Position numbers and translations under genes: made by a program | Notes under the pieces: generated by a model | Database searches by the model: none | What the model saw: the letters and a program-made list of their open reading frames with translations, nothing else | Told to the model about the DNA's origin: nothing | Part shown: one piece after another, positions 17,073 to 24,762 of the stretch | Numbering within the stretch: the first letter of the stretch is position 1 | Layout: every line of letters starts with the position of its first letter | Assembly (NCBI GenBank): GCA_905234465.1 | Contig: CAJOHU010000005.1 | Coordinates: forward strand, 1-44,129 | DNA: 44,129 nucleotides | Reading direction: 5' to 3' | Source: an uncultured Alphaproteobacteria bacterium | Lineage (GTDB): Bacteria; Pseudomonadota; Alphaproteobacteria; Rs-D84

Positions 17073-18365
17073 CTAGTCTGCACTTTTTAATATATCATCA
17101 GATTTAATGTATTCGGGGGTGCCGGATTTAAGACGACTTTTGGCGCGGCGGGCGTATTCACGCGATTTTTTTTGATTATTCTGCATGCGGTAATATTCTG
17201 CCATTGACCAATCAGAACGCCCATCATCCGCCCCATATGCACGCGCCAAAACCCAATACGCCATCGGTGATTCATCGGTTAAAATTACACGTTTACACAG
17301 ATTAATCGCACGCGCATTATCGTTATCGCCGTCGCGTTCCACCAATACCAAAGACAACGCAGTTTCAACCTGGGGTGAATTGGGGCGCAATTCAATCGCG
17401 CGTTCATACGCCGCAATCGCATCATCATAATGCCCATATCGGTATTCTAAATCGCCAAGCAATTCATAAAAATATGGATTTTTGGGATTGCGCGCAATCA
17501 ATGTACGCGTTCCAACCGCCGCCCCCGCCAAATTTCCCCACCGCATATTCGCGATTGCGCGTGCATAAATCGCCGCATCTGATTTATCACTGGTCGGATA
17601 AAGAGTTTTAATTCGTGAATCAGAATCCAAGTATCCAACCAATTTTGCACGAACCATATCATATTTCTTGGTTATCGCCACATCATCAGATTTGAATTCT
17701 TTGTTTCCCAGATGTGAAATTTTATCGCGAACATTTTTTAATCTTTCAGATGTAAGCGGATGATTTACAGAATTTGGATTTATTTTAGATTCTATGGGAA
17801 AAGTCATATCATTCATTTGTTCAAACACATCAATAAAACCATTTGGATTATATTCAGAACGTACCATCAAATCAAACCCCATATCATCGGCAATGCGTTC
17901 TTCGTCACGCGAAAACGCCAACATAGATTGCCGCGCAATTCCTGATGCACCCGCCATAACCCCCGCGCCAAGCGATGAATTTCCACCTGCCAACATAAGT
18001 CCGATACCCAATGCTTGAATCATCATACTGCGCCGCATTTCAGATTCCATACGCGCAGACATTTGCGCCATATGTCCGCCAATCGTATGTCCCAATTCAT
18101 GCGCCACCACCGCACGCAGCGCGTTTGGTGTCCGCAGGCGCGTTAACAATCCGGTGTTAATATAAATATCTTCACCACCCATAATAAATGCATTAAAATC
18201 ATCGTCATTGACTATGCGTACATTTGCACTTGCGATGTTTGCCGCAGATGTAATTGGTGCAATTATTTCCATCAAGACAGATTCTATTTCGGTATCTTGA
18301 ATCAGTGCTGCCGCATGTGCGCCCCCACAGCATAAAAATAAAAACGCAAAAAATATTTTTCTCAA
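17073..18365 (-). CDS. BepA-like M48 metalloprotease with TPR repeats
   Basis: A 430-residue exported protein. The signal peptide ends at HAA (about residue 19). The zinc site HELGH is at 89-93, and a third ligand sits in DEERIADDMGFDLM (about 153-166). A TPR region fills the C-terminal third (YFYELLGDLEYRYGHYDDAIAAYERAIELRPNSP and following). This architecture matches BepA/YfgC, a periplasmic chaperone-protease for outer-membrane protein assembly. The start is a TTG three bases after the recG stop, so translation is probably coupled to recG. An ATG start is not available upstream without entering recG. Confidence 0.88.
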   Translation of the reverse strand: MRKIFFAFLFLCCGGAHAAALIQDTEIESVLMEIIAPITSAANIASANVRIVNDDDFNAFIMGGEDIYINTGLLTRLRTPNALRAVVAHELGHTIGGHMAQMSARMESEMRRSMMIQALGIGLMLAGGNSSLGAGVMAGASGIARQSMLAFSRDEERIADDMGFDLMVRSEYNPNGFIDVFEQMNDMTFPIESKINPNSVNHPLTSERLKNVRDKISHLGNKEFKSDDVAITKKYDMVRAKLVGYLDSDSRIKTLYPTSDKSDAAIYARAIANMRWGNLAGAAVGTRTLIARNPKNPYFYELLGDLEYRYGHYDDAIAAYERAIELRPNSPQVETALSLVLVERDGDNDNARAINLCKRVILTDESPMAYWVLARAYGADDGRSDWSMAEYYRMQNNQKKSREYARRAKSRLKSGTPEYIKSDDILKSAD

Positions 18366-18368
18366 TCT

Positions 18369-20420
18369 TTATGCCCCCAATGTAGCAGACCGCCCAAATA
18401 TAAACATTAAATCACGCACCCACGGTTCAATTTCAACCATATCTGTTGCCGCACGCGTAGCCAATTTGAATAAATCCCGATGTGCGCGATAATCTACAAA
18501 ATTATAATTTATCCAACCCGATTGACGCGTGCCCAATAATTCGCCGACACCGCGCATCATTAAATCTTGTTCTGCAATCACAAATCCATCATCTGTTTCG
18601 CATAATACATCCAAACGCTTAATTCCATCGGGTGAAACATTATTTCCATACAGCAATATACAAAACGATTGTGCCGACCCCCGACCAACACGACCACGTA
18701 ATTGATGCAGCGCCGCCATACCAAATCTTTCCGCGTTTTCAATCACCATTATTGTTGCATCAGGGACGTCTATGCCAACCTCTATAACCGTTGTTGCAAC
18801 CAATATTTTCATATCGCCGTCTGGGCGCGCAAATTCCGCCATAACACGGTCACGTTCGTCACGCGGCATCTGACCATGCACCATACCCACGCATGTAAAA
18901 TCTTTACATAATTTCTTGTACCGTTCTTCGGCGGCGGTGGCGGACAATCCATCAGATTCTTCAACCAATGGACACACCCAAAAAACCTTTGCCCCGGATA
19001 CAATCTGGGGGCGCAGGCGGTCAACCAACGCATCAATACGCGCGATTGGCAATTTTGTAGTCTTGATTGGAATGCGCCCGGCTGGTTTTTCGTTTATCAC
19101 AGATATATCCATATCGCCATATATCGTCATAGACAGCGTACGCGGTATCGGTGTCGCAGACAATGCCAAAACATCTGGATTATTACCCTTGGCACGCAGC
19201 GCTTCGCGTTGGGACACGCCAAAGCGATGTTGTTCATCAACAATTACCAAACCCAAATCTTTGTATTCAACATCATCAGAAAACAATGCATGCGTTCCCA
19301 CAACCAATCGCGTACGCCCGGAACGCAACGATATTAATTTTTCGCGGCGCGCGGCGCCTTTATCCCGCCCTGTCAGTATATCACACACCAACCCCAATTT
19401 ATCACACATGGGTTTTAATTTTGCATAATGTTGACCCGCCAATGTGTCCGTTGGTGCCAATAATGCCGTCTGGGCACCAAATTCCGCCATTTTTACCATT
19501 GCACCCATTGCGACCATTGTTTTGCCACAACCAACATCACCCTGAACCAGGCGCATCATCGGAAAATTCCGCGTCATATCCATGGAAATATCATCTATTG
19601 CGCGTTTTTGCGCGCCCGTCAATTCAAATGGCAAAGACGCATAGAATTTTTCCATCAAATCGTATTTCTTGGTTCGCGGTGCGCGGGCATGACGACCATC
19701 GTGGCGACTGCGACGACTGATTGCAATGGCCGTCTGATGCGCCAATAATTCAAAGTACGCCAATTTAATAATATTTTCCGCCATTGGCAATAAATCATTA
19801 CTGGTTTCTGCAAAGTGTGCATGACGCAGTGCATCCATAAATTCAACAATTTGCGAATCTGCACCAGCCAATTTTTCGGGCAACGCGGCAAAAACCTGGT
19901 CACGAATATTTATAAATGTTTTTTGGGTTATGCCTTCGCCAGACGGATATATAGGCTGAACACGCGGAATTTTATCTGCTTGTTCTGGTTCTTCAATAAA
20001 ATCAGGGTGATTTATTGTGGGCACGCGCCCCGGTTCCAATTTACCACTGATTATTCGCCATTCGCCAATCGGCAATTTTTTCAACCAATAATCCAAATAA
20101 TTTATATTAAAAAACTGGATGACCAATGTTTGTCCGGCACGGTCAACACATGTTATACGCGTAGGACTGCGCCGGCGACCAAATGTGCGCCCTGGCTTTT
20201 GCGATTTTACCTGAACCATAACAGTGATTATATCCCCGGGCACGGCGGTTGCGATGGAATCGATAATACCACGGTCTTTTACATAGGATGGAATATGCAG
20301 CATAAAATCTAAAATCCGTCGCCCGCCCAACAAATCGGCAAACCGCGCCGCCAAAACCGGTCCCACCCCGCGTATGAATTGCAGGTCAGTATTCAAGAAA
20401 TCAAACAATTCTTGCTTCAT
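18369..20420 (-). CDS. recG: ATP-dependent DNA helicase RecG
   Basis: A 683-residue helicase that reverses stalled forks and processes branched DNA. The N-terminal wedge/OB domain occupies residues 1-250 (helix-hairpin RGVGPVLAARFADL near 18; OB strands with ITCVDRAGQTLVIQFFN). The motor follows: Walker A GDVGCGKT near 294-301, DEQH near 393, LSATPIPRTL, and the GRVGRG motif in the second RecA domain, ending with a family-typical C-terminus. Full length. The start at 20420 has no clear Shine-Dalgarno sequence. It heads a two-gene unit with the BepA-like gene. Confidence 0.96.
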   Translation of the reverse strand: MKQELFDFLNTDLQFIRGVGPVLAARFADLLGGRRILDFMLHIPSYVKDRGIIDSIATAVPGDIITVMVQVKSQKPGRTFGRRRSPTRITCVDRAGQTLVIQFFNINYLDYWLKKLPIGEWRIISGKLEPGRVPTINHPDFIEEPEQADKIPRVQPIYPSGEGITQKTFINIRDQVFAALPEKLAGADSQIVEFMDALRHAHFAETSNDLLPMAENIIKLAYFELLAHQTAIAISRRSRHDGRHARAPRTKKYDLMEKFYASLPFELTGAQKRAIDDISMDMTRNFPMMRLVQGDVGCGKTMVAMGAMVKMAEFGAQTALLAPTDTLAGQHYAKLKPMCDKLGLVCDILTGRDKGAARREKLISLRSGRTRLVVGTHALFSDDVEYKDLGLVIVDEQHRFGVSQREALRAKGNNPDVLALSATPIPRTLSMTIYGDMDISVINEKPAGRIPIKTTKLPIARIDALVDRLRPQIVSGAKVFWVCPLVEESDGLSATAAEERYKKLCKDFTCVGMVHGQMPRDERDRVMAEFARPDGDMKILVATTVIEVGIDVPDATIMVIENAERFGMAALHQLRGRVGRGSAQSFCILLYGNNVSPDGIKRLDVLCETDDGFVIAEQDLMMRGVGELLGTRQSGWINYNFVDYRAHRDLFKLATRAATDMVEIEPWVRDLMFIFGRSATLGA

Positions 20421-20460
20421 TACATATGAAAAGTACTAAAAATGCGGTGACCAAGGCAAG

Positions 20461-20489
20461 GAAAAAGAAACCGCCCCGTTCGGGGCGAT
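20461..20489 (-). terminator. terminator of the 20492 gene
   Basis: On the minus strand, TCGCCCCG and CGGGGCGG form a hairpin followed by TTTCTTTTTC. Confidence 0.75.
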
Positions 20490-20491
20490 TA

Positions 20492-21022
20492 TTATTTAGT
20501 GATTGCATGTTGGCTTTTTAACAATAACAATTTTATGTTATTCAACTGCTTAAAAAGTTCGTCTTTGTCCGCCGTTCCTTGCATACCAAGCAACGAATTC
20601 GATGCTTCCAAAATATATTTTTCCAAAAAATATATTGAATCATTTGTCCGCTCAACATACGGGTTTGTAAATTGTTTGCCACTGGCTTTGGCCTTTATCG
20701 ACTTGTATAAATCGAAATAGCCTTGTTTTAATTCTTTTGAATATTTACCAATCTGAATTGGAATATACAATGTTGTTCCGGGCTTTGTAAAAATAAATTC
20801 TTCCCGACAACCACGACGGTATTCGTCCCGGCGCGCAACTTCGCGATGTTCAAGTTTATATGGTCCGAAAGTATAGCAAGTCGCAAAATCGTGATCGTAT
20901 TTATAAGAATAAATATTACTATCATCCGGCCGTATTTGACCCTTGGGATAAGATACAGCAACCGGATTTACCGCTAATGCGGCATACATCTCTATAACGA
21001 ATGTATCAAGTATAGGTTGCAT
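20492..21022 (-). CDS. hypothetical protein
   Basis: A 176-residue cytosolic-looking protein. The start at 21022 is chosen because AAAAGGAA lies 6 bases before it; the frame extends to 21130 without another ribosome binding site. The middle has aromatic beta-type sequence (ATCYTFGPYKLEHREVARRD, then IFTKPGTTLYIPIQIGKYS), and the C-terminal 50 residues are helical (LEKYILEASNSLLG). A -10-like TATAAT lies at 21058-21053. No family recognised; no catalytic motif. Confidence 0.65.
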   Translation of the reverse strand: MQPILDTFVIEMYAALAVNPVAVSYPKGQIRPDDSNIYSYKYDHDFATCYTFGPYKLEHREVARRDEYRRGCREEFIFTKPGTTLYIPIQIGKYSKELKQGYFDLYKSIKAKASGKQFTNPYVERTNDSIYFLEKYILEASNSLLGMQGTADKDELFKQLNNIKLLLLKSQHAITK

Positions 21023-21130
21023 TTGCGTTCCTTTTGTTTCAGTTTTGCGGTGATTATATATGTTTTTTGCGAAATTTAAAGAAAAATCTTGAAAATCGGA
21101 TATTTTCATGTTAGACCGTGCCCTGCACAT

Positions 21131-21205
21131 GGCGGATGTAGCTCAGCTGGTTAGAGCGTCGGTTTGTGGTACCGAATGTCGCCGGTTCGAATCTAAATAC
21201 AACCA
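21131..21205 (+). pseudogene. tRNA-His pseudogene (3' end replaced)
   Basis: Bases 21125-21193 are identical to the intact tRNA-His on the other strand (21605-21673), including the anticodon GTG. After T-loop TTCGAAT and one more base the sequence changes to TAAATACAACCA, so the acceptor strand cannot pair with GGCGGATG. It still ends in CCA, giving a T-arm with a shortened tail. It is not a working tRNA-His. Together with the intact gene it forms a 69-bp inverted repeat around 411 bases. Confidence 0.75.
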
Positions 21206-21217
21206 ATGTGAATTAAA

Positions 21218-21241
21218 AAAACACCTCGCTTGGGGTGTTTT
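21218..21241 (+). terminator. terminator after tRNA-His pseudogene
   Basis: AAAACACCTC-gctt-GGGGTGTTTT, a 10-bp stem with one T-G pair, A-run before and T-run after; usable from both strands. Confidence 0.7.
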
Positions 21242-21249
21242 CTGAATTC

Positions 21250-21608
21250 ATGGGGCGGATGACCGGATTGAACATCCCCAACATACATGTTGGGGGTCCT
21301 TCCACTCGTAAGACTCGAACTGCGCTAGGCTTGTTCTCGTCAACTATCGTGTCGAACCTCGGTTCGAACCCGATCCGTCCAAATAAAAAATAAACCACGC
21401 CGTTGGCGTGTTTAATTTTTTATGGGGCGGATGACCGGATTGTTTCACCAATATTGTCCCATTTGCTTTCGCAAACCGGCGCACTCCCGTTCGCCTTGGT
21501 TCAATATTTCAAACCGGCTGTTTCGCCGGTTCGAACCCGATCCGTCCAAATAAAAAATAAACCACGCCGTTGGCGTGTTTAATTTTTTATGGGGCGGATG
21601 ACCGGATT
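21250..21608 (-). repeat. tRNA-His tail repeats: two 82-bp copies plus a partial
   Basis: Bases 21360-21441 and 21527-21608 are identical (82 bp, offset 167), and 21250-21269 repeats the last 20 bases. Each full copy contains a tRNA-like tail on the plus strand (T-loop TTCGAAC, ending CCA), a bidirectional hairpin terminator (CACGCC-gtt-GGCGTG), and the antisense of the tRNA-His 3' end (TGGGGCGGATGACCGGATT). Unique cores are 21270-21359 and 21442-21526. The first core, read on the minus strand, contains CGACACGATAGTTG, as does the core at 552-632. No protein gene is supported here. Confidence 0.7.
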
Positions 21609-21667
21609 CGAACCGGCGACATTCGGTACCACAAACCGACGCTCTAACCAGCTGAGCTACATCCGCC
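21590..21667 (-). tRNA. tRNA-His (anticodon GTG)
   Basis: The 5' end GGCGGATG pairs with CATCCGCC over 8 bp, which includes the extra G-1:C73 pair specific to tRNA-His. The anticodon loop TTGTGGT carries GTG, the T-loop is TTCGAAT, and CCA is encoded at 21592-21590. This is the only intact tRNA in the mosaic. Confidence 0.95.
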
Positions 21668-21680
21668 ATGTGCGAAACGC

Positions 21681-21709
21681 AGTTTAACATTAAAATATAC
21701 AATTTTCAA
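21681..21709 (-). promoter_or_regulatory. tRNA-His promoter
   Basis: On the minus strand TTGAAA (21709-21704), 17-base spacer, TAAACT (21686-21681). Confidence 0.45.
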
Positions 21710-21726
21710 GTTTTTTTGTATCGGAA

Positions 21727-21752
21727 ACAAAAAACCGCCCCAAAAGGGGCGG
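21727..21752 (-). terminator. terminator of the 21763 gene
   Basis: On the minus strand CCGCCCC-tttt-GGGGCGG followed by TTTTTTG. Confidence 0.85.
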
Positions 21753-21762
21753 AATGCGATTT

Positions 21763-22410
21763 TTAATACATTTCTTTTTCGCCTTTCAAGACGCGCCCCA
21801 GTTTATTAACATCTATATCCGGCATATATTCGCCATCACGACGATCCAATATCAGGTGATAGACTACATCACTTCCGCGTTCAAAGTTTTTCTTGGCCTT
21901 TCTCTTGAACAATCCCGCCTTTTTTGCCGCAAGTTCTAATCTTTCACTTAACAGTTCTAACAGTCCCGTTATTTTATAATTTAAATCCTTTTCCTTTTTT
22001 TCTCCTTGTTTATGCAGTTCAAGAAACGACCCCTCTAGCCCCTTGCAAAAAGTACGCAGTTGTTCAACGCTAAGATTAGATTGTTCAAGGTATGCCTTGG
22101 ATATTTCTTTTAACAGCGCGGTCAATTTTACAATAGACAGGCGCGGCCCCATATCGCGCGACGCCATATCAGGACGGACAAGGCCTATCTCATCAGCGGT
22201 TACAGGACTAATTTCTTTGGTCAAAACTTTATCTAACTCTTTAAGACTTTTGGCATTCAAAATTTTCTTTAAATCTTCCAAGATTTGAATAGAACCCACA
22301 TTTGATCCGACCAGAACACCATTTACAGCCTTGGAATACTGTTGCAATTCGTGGATTTCTCCGAATAATTTTTCACCACTCATAATATCTATTTTTTTGT
22401 TTTCTGCCAT
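21763..22410 (-). CDS. hypothetical helical protein
   Basis: A 215-residue soluble protein, mostly helix-forming and charged, with a likely coiled coil around residues 100-175 (LKEISKAYLEQSNLSVEQL; LLELLSERLELAAKKA). GAAAGGAG lies before the ATG, and terminators stand on both sides, so it is a single-gene unit. No signal peptide, no membrane helix, no family recognised. A similar composition is seen in the 760-residue protein at 37337; both may be lineage-specific structural proteins. Confidence 0.7.
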   Translation of the reverse strand: MAENKKIDIMSGEKLFGEIHELQQYSKAVNGVLVGSNVGSIQILEDLKKILNAKSLKELDKVLTKEISPVTADEIGLVRPDMASRDMGPRLSIVKLTALLKEISKAYLEQSNLSVEQLRTFCKGLEGSFLELHKQGEKKEKDLNYKITGLLELLSERLELAAKKAGLFKRKAKKNFERGSDVVYHLILDRRDGEYMPDIDVNKLGRVLKGEKEMY

Positions 22411-22468
22411 TTCAAACTCCTTTCTTTCTTATTTTGGCATTCTATCATAATTTGTACATTATAACAAC

Positions 22469-22493
22469 AAAAAACCGCCCTGTTATTGGGCGG
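22469..22493 (-). terminator. terminator of mscL
   Basis: On the minus strand CCGCCC-aataaca-GGGCGG followed by six T. Confidence 0.85.
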
Positions 22494-22513
22494 TGATGGG
22501 TAAGAATAAAATT

Positions 22514-23041
22514 TTATTTCTTAAGCTTCACAATTTTTTTCAATTTCTTGATACTCTTGTTCAAATCGCTTTCTTCTGCGGCCTTGACTTCGCCCGGCGT
22601 CAAATTTGAACAGCAATGTGGACATTTTGTCGCGGTGATATCAACAGTTTGCTTGCAATACGGGCATGTTGTTGTCGTGACCGCTTTTTTAGATTTCATC
22701 TTGTTAACAGTACGAACAATCAAGAACGCCGCAAACATTGTGATGATGAAACTGATTACTGTATTCAAGAACAAGCCCAAATTCAATGTGGTGGCACCCG
22801 CCGCCTGGGCTTCAGAAATAGTATTAAACACCTGACCGTTTCCACCCGACAATACAAAGAACCATTGAGAAAAATCAACCCCACCAATTAACAACCCAAT
22901 CGGTGGCATAATGATATCTGTCACCAACGAATTAACCACACTGGTCATCACAGAACCAACGATGATACCTATTGCCATATCAATCGCATTGCCACGTTCT
23001 GCAAAAGCGCGAAATTCTTTTAGAAAATTACTTACTGCCAT
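22514..23041 (-). CDS. mscL: large-conductance mechanosensitive channel with zinc ribbon
   Basis: A 175-residue MscL. The channel releases solutes on osmotic downshock. The N-terminal amphipathic helix and TM1 are clear (FLKEFRAFAERGNAIDMAIG, IIVGSVMTSVVNSLVTDIIM), the periplasmic loop follows, and TM2 lies at about 88-110. Beyond the usual cytoplasmic helix there is an added ribbon with Cys126-x2-Cys129 and Cys140-x2-Cys143, then a Lys-rich helix. Such C-terminal Cys motifs occur in some MscL proteins, but E. coli MscL (136 residues) lacks them. The ATG overlaps the aroK stop by 14 bp, so the two are co-translated. Confidence 0.94.
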   Translation of the reverse strand: MAVSNFLKEFRAFAERGNAIDMAIGIIVGSVMTSVVNSLVTDIIMPPIGLLIGGVDFSQWFFVLSGGNGQVFNTISEAQAAGATTLNLGLFLNTVISFIITMFAAFLIVRTVNKMKSKKAVTTTTCPYCKQTVDITATKCPHCCSNLTPGEVKAAEESDLNKSIKKLKKIVKLKK

Positions 23042-23600
23042 TTTTTTGTTCCTTTTGTTTTAAATGTTGTTCCAATGCATCAATAACCTTAGCCAACGTT
23101 TTTCGCAGATTTTCATCAAACGTCTCAACGGTTATGTCCGCCATCGCATATGTGTTATACCGTTCCGCAATTAATTGAGCAAGGATTTTTTTCGTATCTG
23201 TATGCAATAATTGCGGTCTGGTATCGCGAAAACGGGTTCGTTTTACCAACAAATCCAAATCCGCTTTTAACCATATGCTTATCGCCTGGGTCAAGACCTT
23301 GTCCCGAACCGCAGGCGTTATAAACGCGCCTTCGCCGGTGGATAAAACCTTTGGCGTTGGCGGCGTATCCAACAGACGCGATACAACCTGTTGTTCTACG
23401 CGTCTGAATTCTTGTTCACCATAAAGCGAGAATATATCAACGACACTGCACCCAGCGGCGCGTTCAATTTCTTTGTCCGAATCGACAAAAGGTACGCCAA
23501 GGTGATGTGCCAATGCGCGGCCAACACTGGTTTTGCCGGCACCCATAAGTCCGACCATTACAATCGGACGATCCAATTTTATTTTTGATTCTTTTTTCAT
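23028..23600 (-). CDS. aroK: shikimate kinase
   Basis: A 190-residue kinase that phosphorylates shikimate at the 3-hydroxyl in chorismate synthesis. P-loop GLMGAGKTS is at 17-25, the shikimate-binding DSD at 40-42, EFRR at 64-67, and the lid Arg region RTRFRDTRPQL at 121-131. The usual GGGA shikimate-binding loop reads GEGA (89-92), with Glu90 in place of glycine, a notable change. The start ATG 23600 agrees with family length; an extended frame to 23675 is rejected. It overlaps mscL. The upstream hup gene is separated by a terminator. Confidence 0.9.
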   Translation of the reverse strand: MKKESKIKLDRPIVMVGLMGAGKTSVGRALAHHLGVPFVDSDKEIERAAGCSVVDIFSLYGEQEFRRVEQQVVSRLLDTPPTPKVLSTGEGAFITPAVRDKVLTQAISIWLKADLDLLVKRTRFRDTRPQLLHTDTKKILAQLIAERYNTYAMADITVETFDENLRKTLAKVIDALEQHLKQKEQKNGSK

Positions 23601-23659
23601 GCCACTTATCTTATATAAAAATTTAATGAGGTACAATAAAAACTTTTTTATTCTTATTA

Positions 23660-23686
23660 AGAAAACACCGTCCAATCGGACGGTGT
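23660..23686 (-). terminator. terminator of hup
   Basis: On the minus strand ACACCGTCC-gatt-GGACGGTGT then TTTTC. Confidence 0.75.
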
Positions 23687-23709
23687 AAAAAAACGAATCA
23701 AACCATAGT

Positions 23710-23982
23710 TTAATTCAAAGCATCTTTCAAAGCTTTGCCAGCTTTAAATTTCGGCTGAGTAGAAGCCGGAATCTTAATAGCAGCACCCGTTTGTGGGTTG
23801 CGGCCTGTTGTAGCTTTGCGCTTTGCGGTTGTGAATGTACCAAAACCGACCAAACGAACATCACCTTTCTTTTTCAGAACTTTGGTGACAGTGTTGATAA
23901 ATGCATCCAAGCATGCAGCAGCAGTTGCACGTGTTACATCTACTTCGTTTGCGATTGCTTCAATCAATTGTTGTTTGTTCAT
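23710..23982 (-). CDS. hup: DNA-binding protein HU
   Basis: A 90-residue histone-like protein of the HU family, which bends DNA and compacts the nucleoid as a dimer. It opens MNKQQLIEAIANEVDVTRA, has the core GDVRLVGFGTFTTAKRKATTGRNPQTG with the DNA-binding arm and its GRNPQTG turn and proline, and ends FKAGKALKDALN. Length is standard. AAAGGAG precedes the ATG. A strong promoter (24158-24130) and a leader of about 140 bases suggest high, possibly regulated expression. Confidence 0.97.
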   Translation of the reverse strand: MNKQQLIEAIANEVDVTRATAAACLDAFINTVTKVLKKKGDVRLVGFGTFTTAKRKATTGRNPQTGAAIKIPASTQPKFKAGKALKDALN

Positions 23983-24031
23983 TTGTTTTCTCCTTTCATA
24001 AATTTATTTAAAGGTGTCCCAGCATCCACAT

Positions 24032-24113
24032 GGCAATGTCCACAAAAACCATGTTTCACGCCCAATTTAACAAATTTAATTCATCAAATCAGACTATTTC
24101 TGTGGGCATTGCC
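24032..24113 (-). promoter_or_regulatory. inverted repeat in the hup leader
   Basis: GGCAATGTCCACA (24032-24044) and TGTGGGCATTGCC (24101-24113) are inverted copies with one mismatch, separated by 56 bases. In the hup transcript they could close a large stem-loop, or at the DNA level form two binding half-sites. Confidence 0.45.
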
Positions 24114-24129
24114 TGTGTTGCCTAAACGA

Positions 24130-24158
24130 ATCGTAGAGAATTCCGCCATTTATGTCAA
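24130..24158 (-). promoter_or_regulatory. hup promoter
   Basis: Minus-strand TTGACA (24158-24153), 17-base spacer, TACGAT (24135-24130). The -35 is a perfect consensus. Confidence 0.75.
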
Positions 24159-24198
24159 GATGTATTTATAAAAATCTGTTTTTTTATTTTTTTCGTGC

Positions 24199-24678
24199 TT
24201 ATTTAGCATGCACAGAATCCGCAGATACCGCCACCGCGCCCATTGATGTACTTTCACACAAAACCCATTCACCGGGCATATCTGACACTTCAACCATACG
24301 ATATCGATTCGGTGTATTAAATACCAATAACAATATAATTCCCGACCAAAACAGTAATTTGGTAAAACCCCATGGTTTTGTAAATGCGTCTTTATTAAAC
24401 GAATCTTTTAACAAATTCTGGTATAATGCCCACCCCCACATAAACGCCAACACAATCGTTGCAAAATAGAAACCCATTAACACATAACGCGTAAAAAACG
24501 AGAAACCCGCCGCAATAGAATCCCAAAAACTGCTTGCCGCCGGACATACGAACAGCGCCCGCCCTTGAATATCGGTTGGAACTTCAATCGGTGGCGTACC
24601 ATCCAAAGAAAAGTCAAACGATGCCATCAATATAATAATGGTCAACAAAATTATCGCGGACATCATTTGTTTTTTCAT
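24199..24678 (-). CDS. hypothetical membrane protein
   Basis: A 159-residue protein with three hydrophobic segments: about residues 5-21 (signal anchor), 55-84 (RYVLMGFYFATIVLAFMWGW) and 105-122 (KLLFWSGIILLLVF). The segment between the first two is exported-looking and contains VCPAAS. The ATG at 24678 has AGGA upstream; the extension to 24705 is not supported. It lies alone between hup and a divergent gene. The overall pattern resembles small secretion- or conjugation-type membrane subunits, but I cannot name a family. Confidence 0.65.
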   Translation of the reverse strand: MKKQMMSAIILLTIIILMASFDFSLDGTPPIEVPTDIQGRALFVCPAASSFWDSIAAGFSFFTRYVLMGFYFATIVLAFMWGWALYQNLLKDSFNKDAFTKPWGFTKLLFWSGIILLLVFNTPNRYRMVEVSDMPGEWVLCESTSMGAVAVSADSVHAK

Positions 24679-24727
24679 ATTGAATCCTGTATTTAATATA
24701 TGCATTATATCACAAATAACTAACTAA

Positions 24728-24756
24728 TTGCAATTCTTGTAAGTTTTATTTACAAT
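24728..24756 (+). promoter_or_regulatory. promoter of the GT-like gene (predicted leaderless)
   Basis: TTGCAA (24728-24733), 17-base spacer, TACAAT (24751-24756). Seven bases further is the A of the ATG, so the transcript is predicted to start at the start codon itself. Confidence 0.6.
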
Positions 24757-24762
24757 TTAATT

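Noticed and set aside
21194..21205. Functional second tRNA-His on the plus strand
   Set aside because: The 3' acceptor strand does not pair with the 5' strand, so no acceptor stem forms.
21445..21702. 85-codon frame containing MADVAQLVRASVCGTE
   Set aside because: It is the translation of tRNA-His and its repeats, a well-known annotation artefact; no ribosome binding site.
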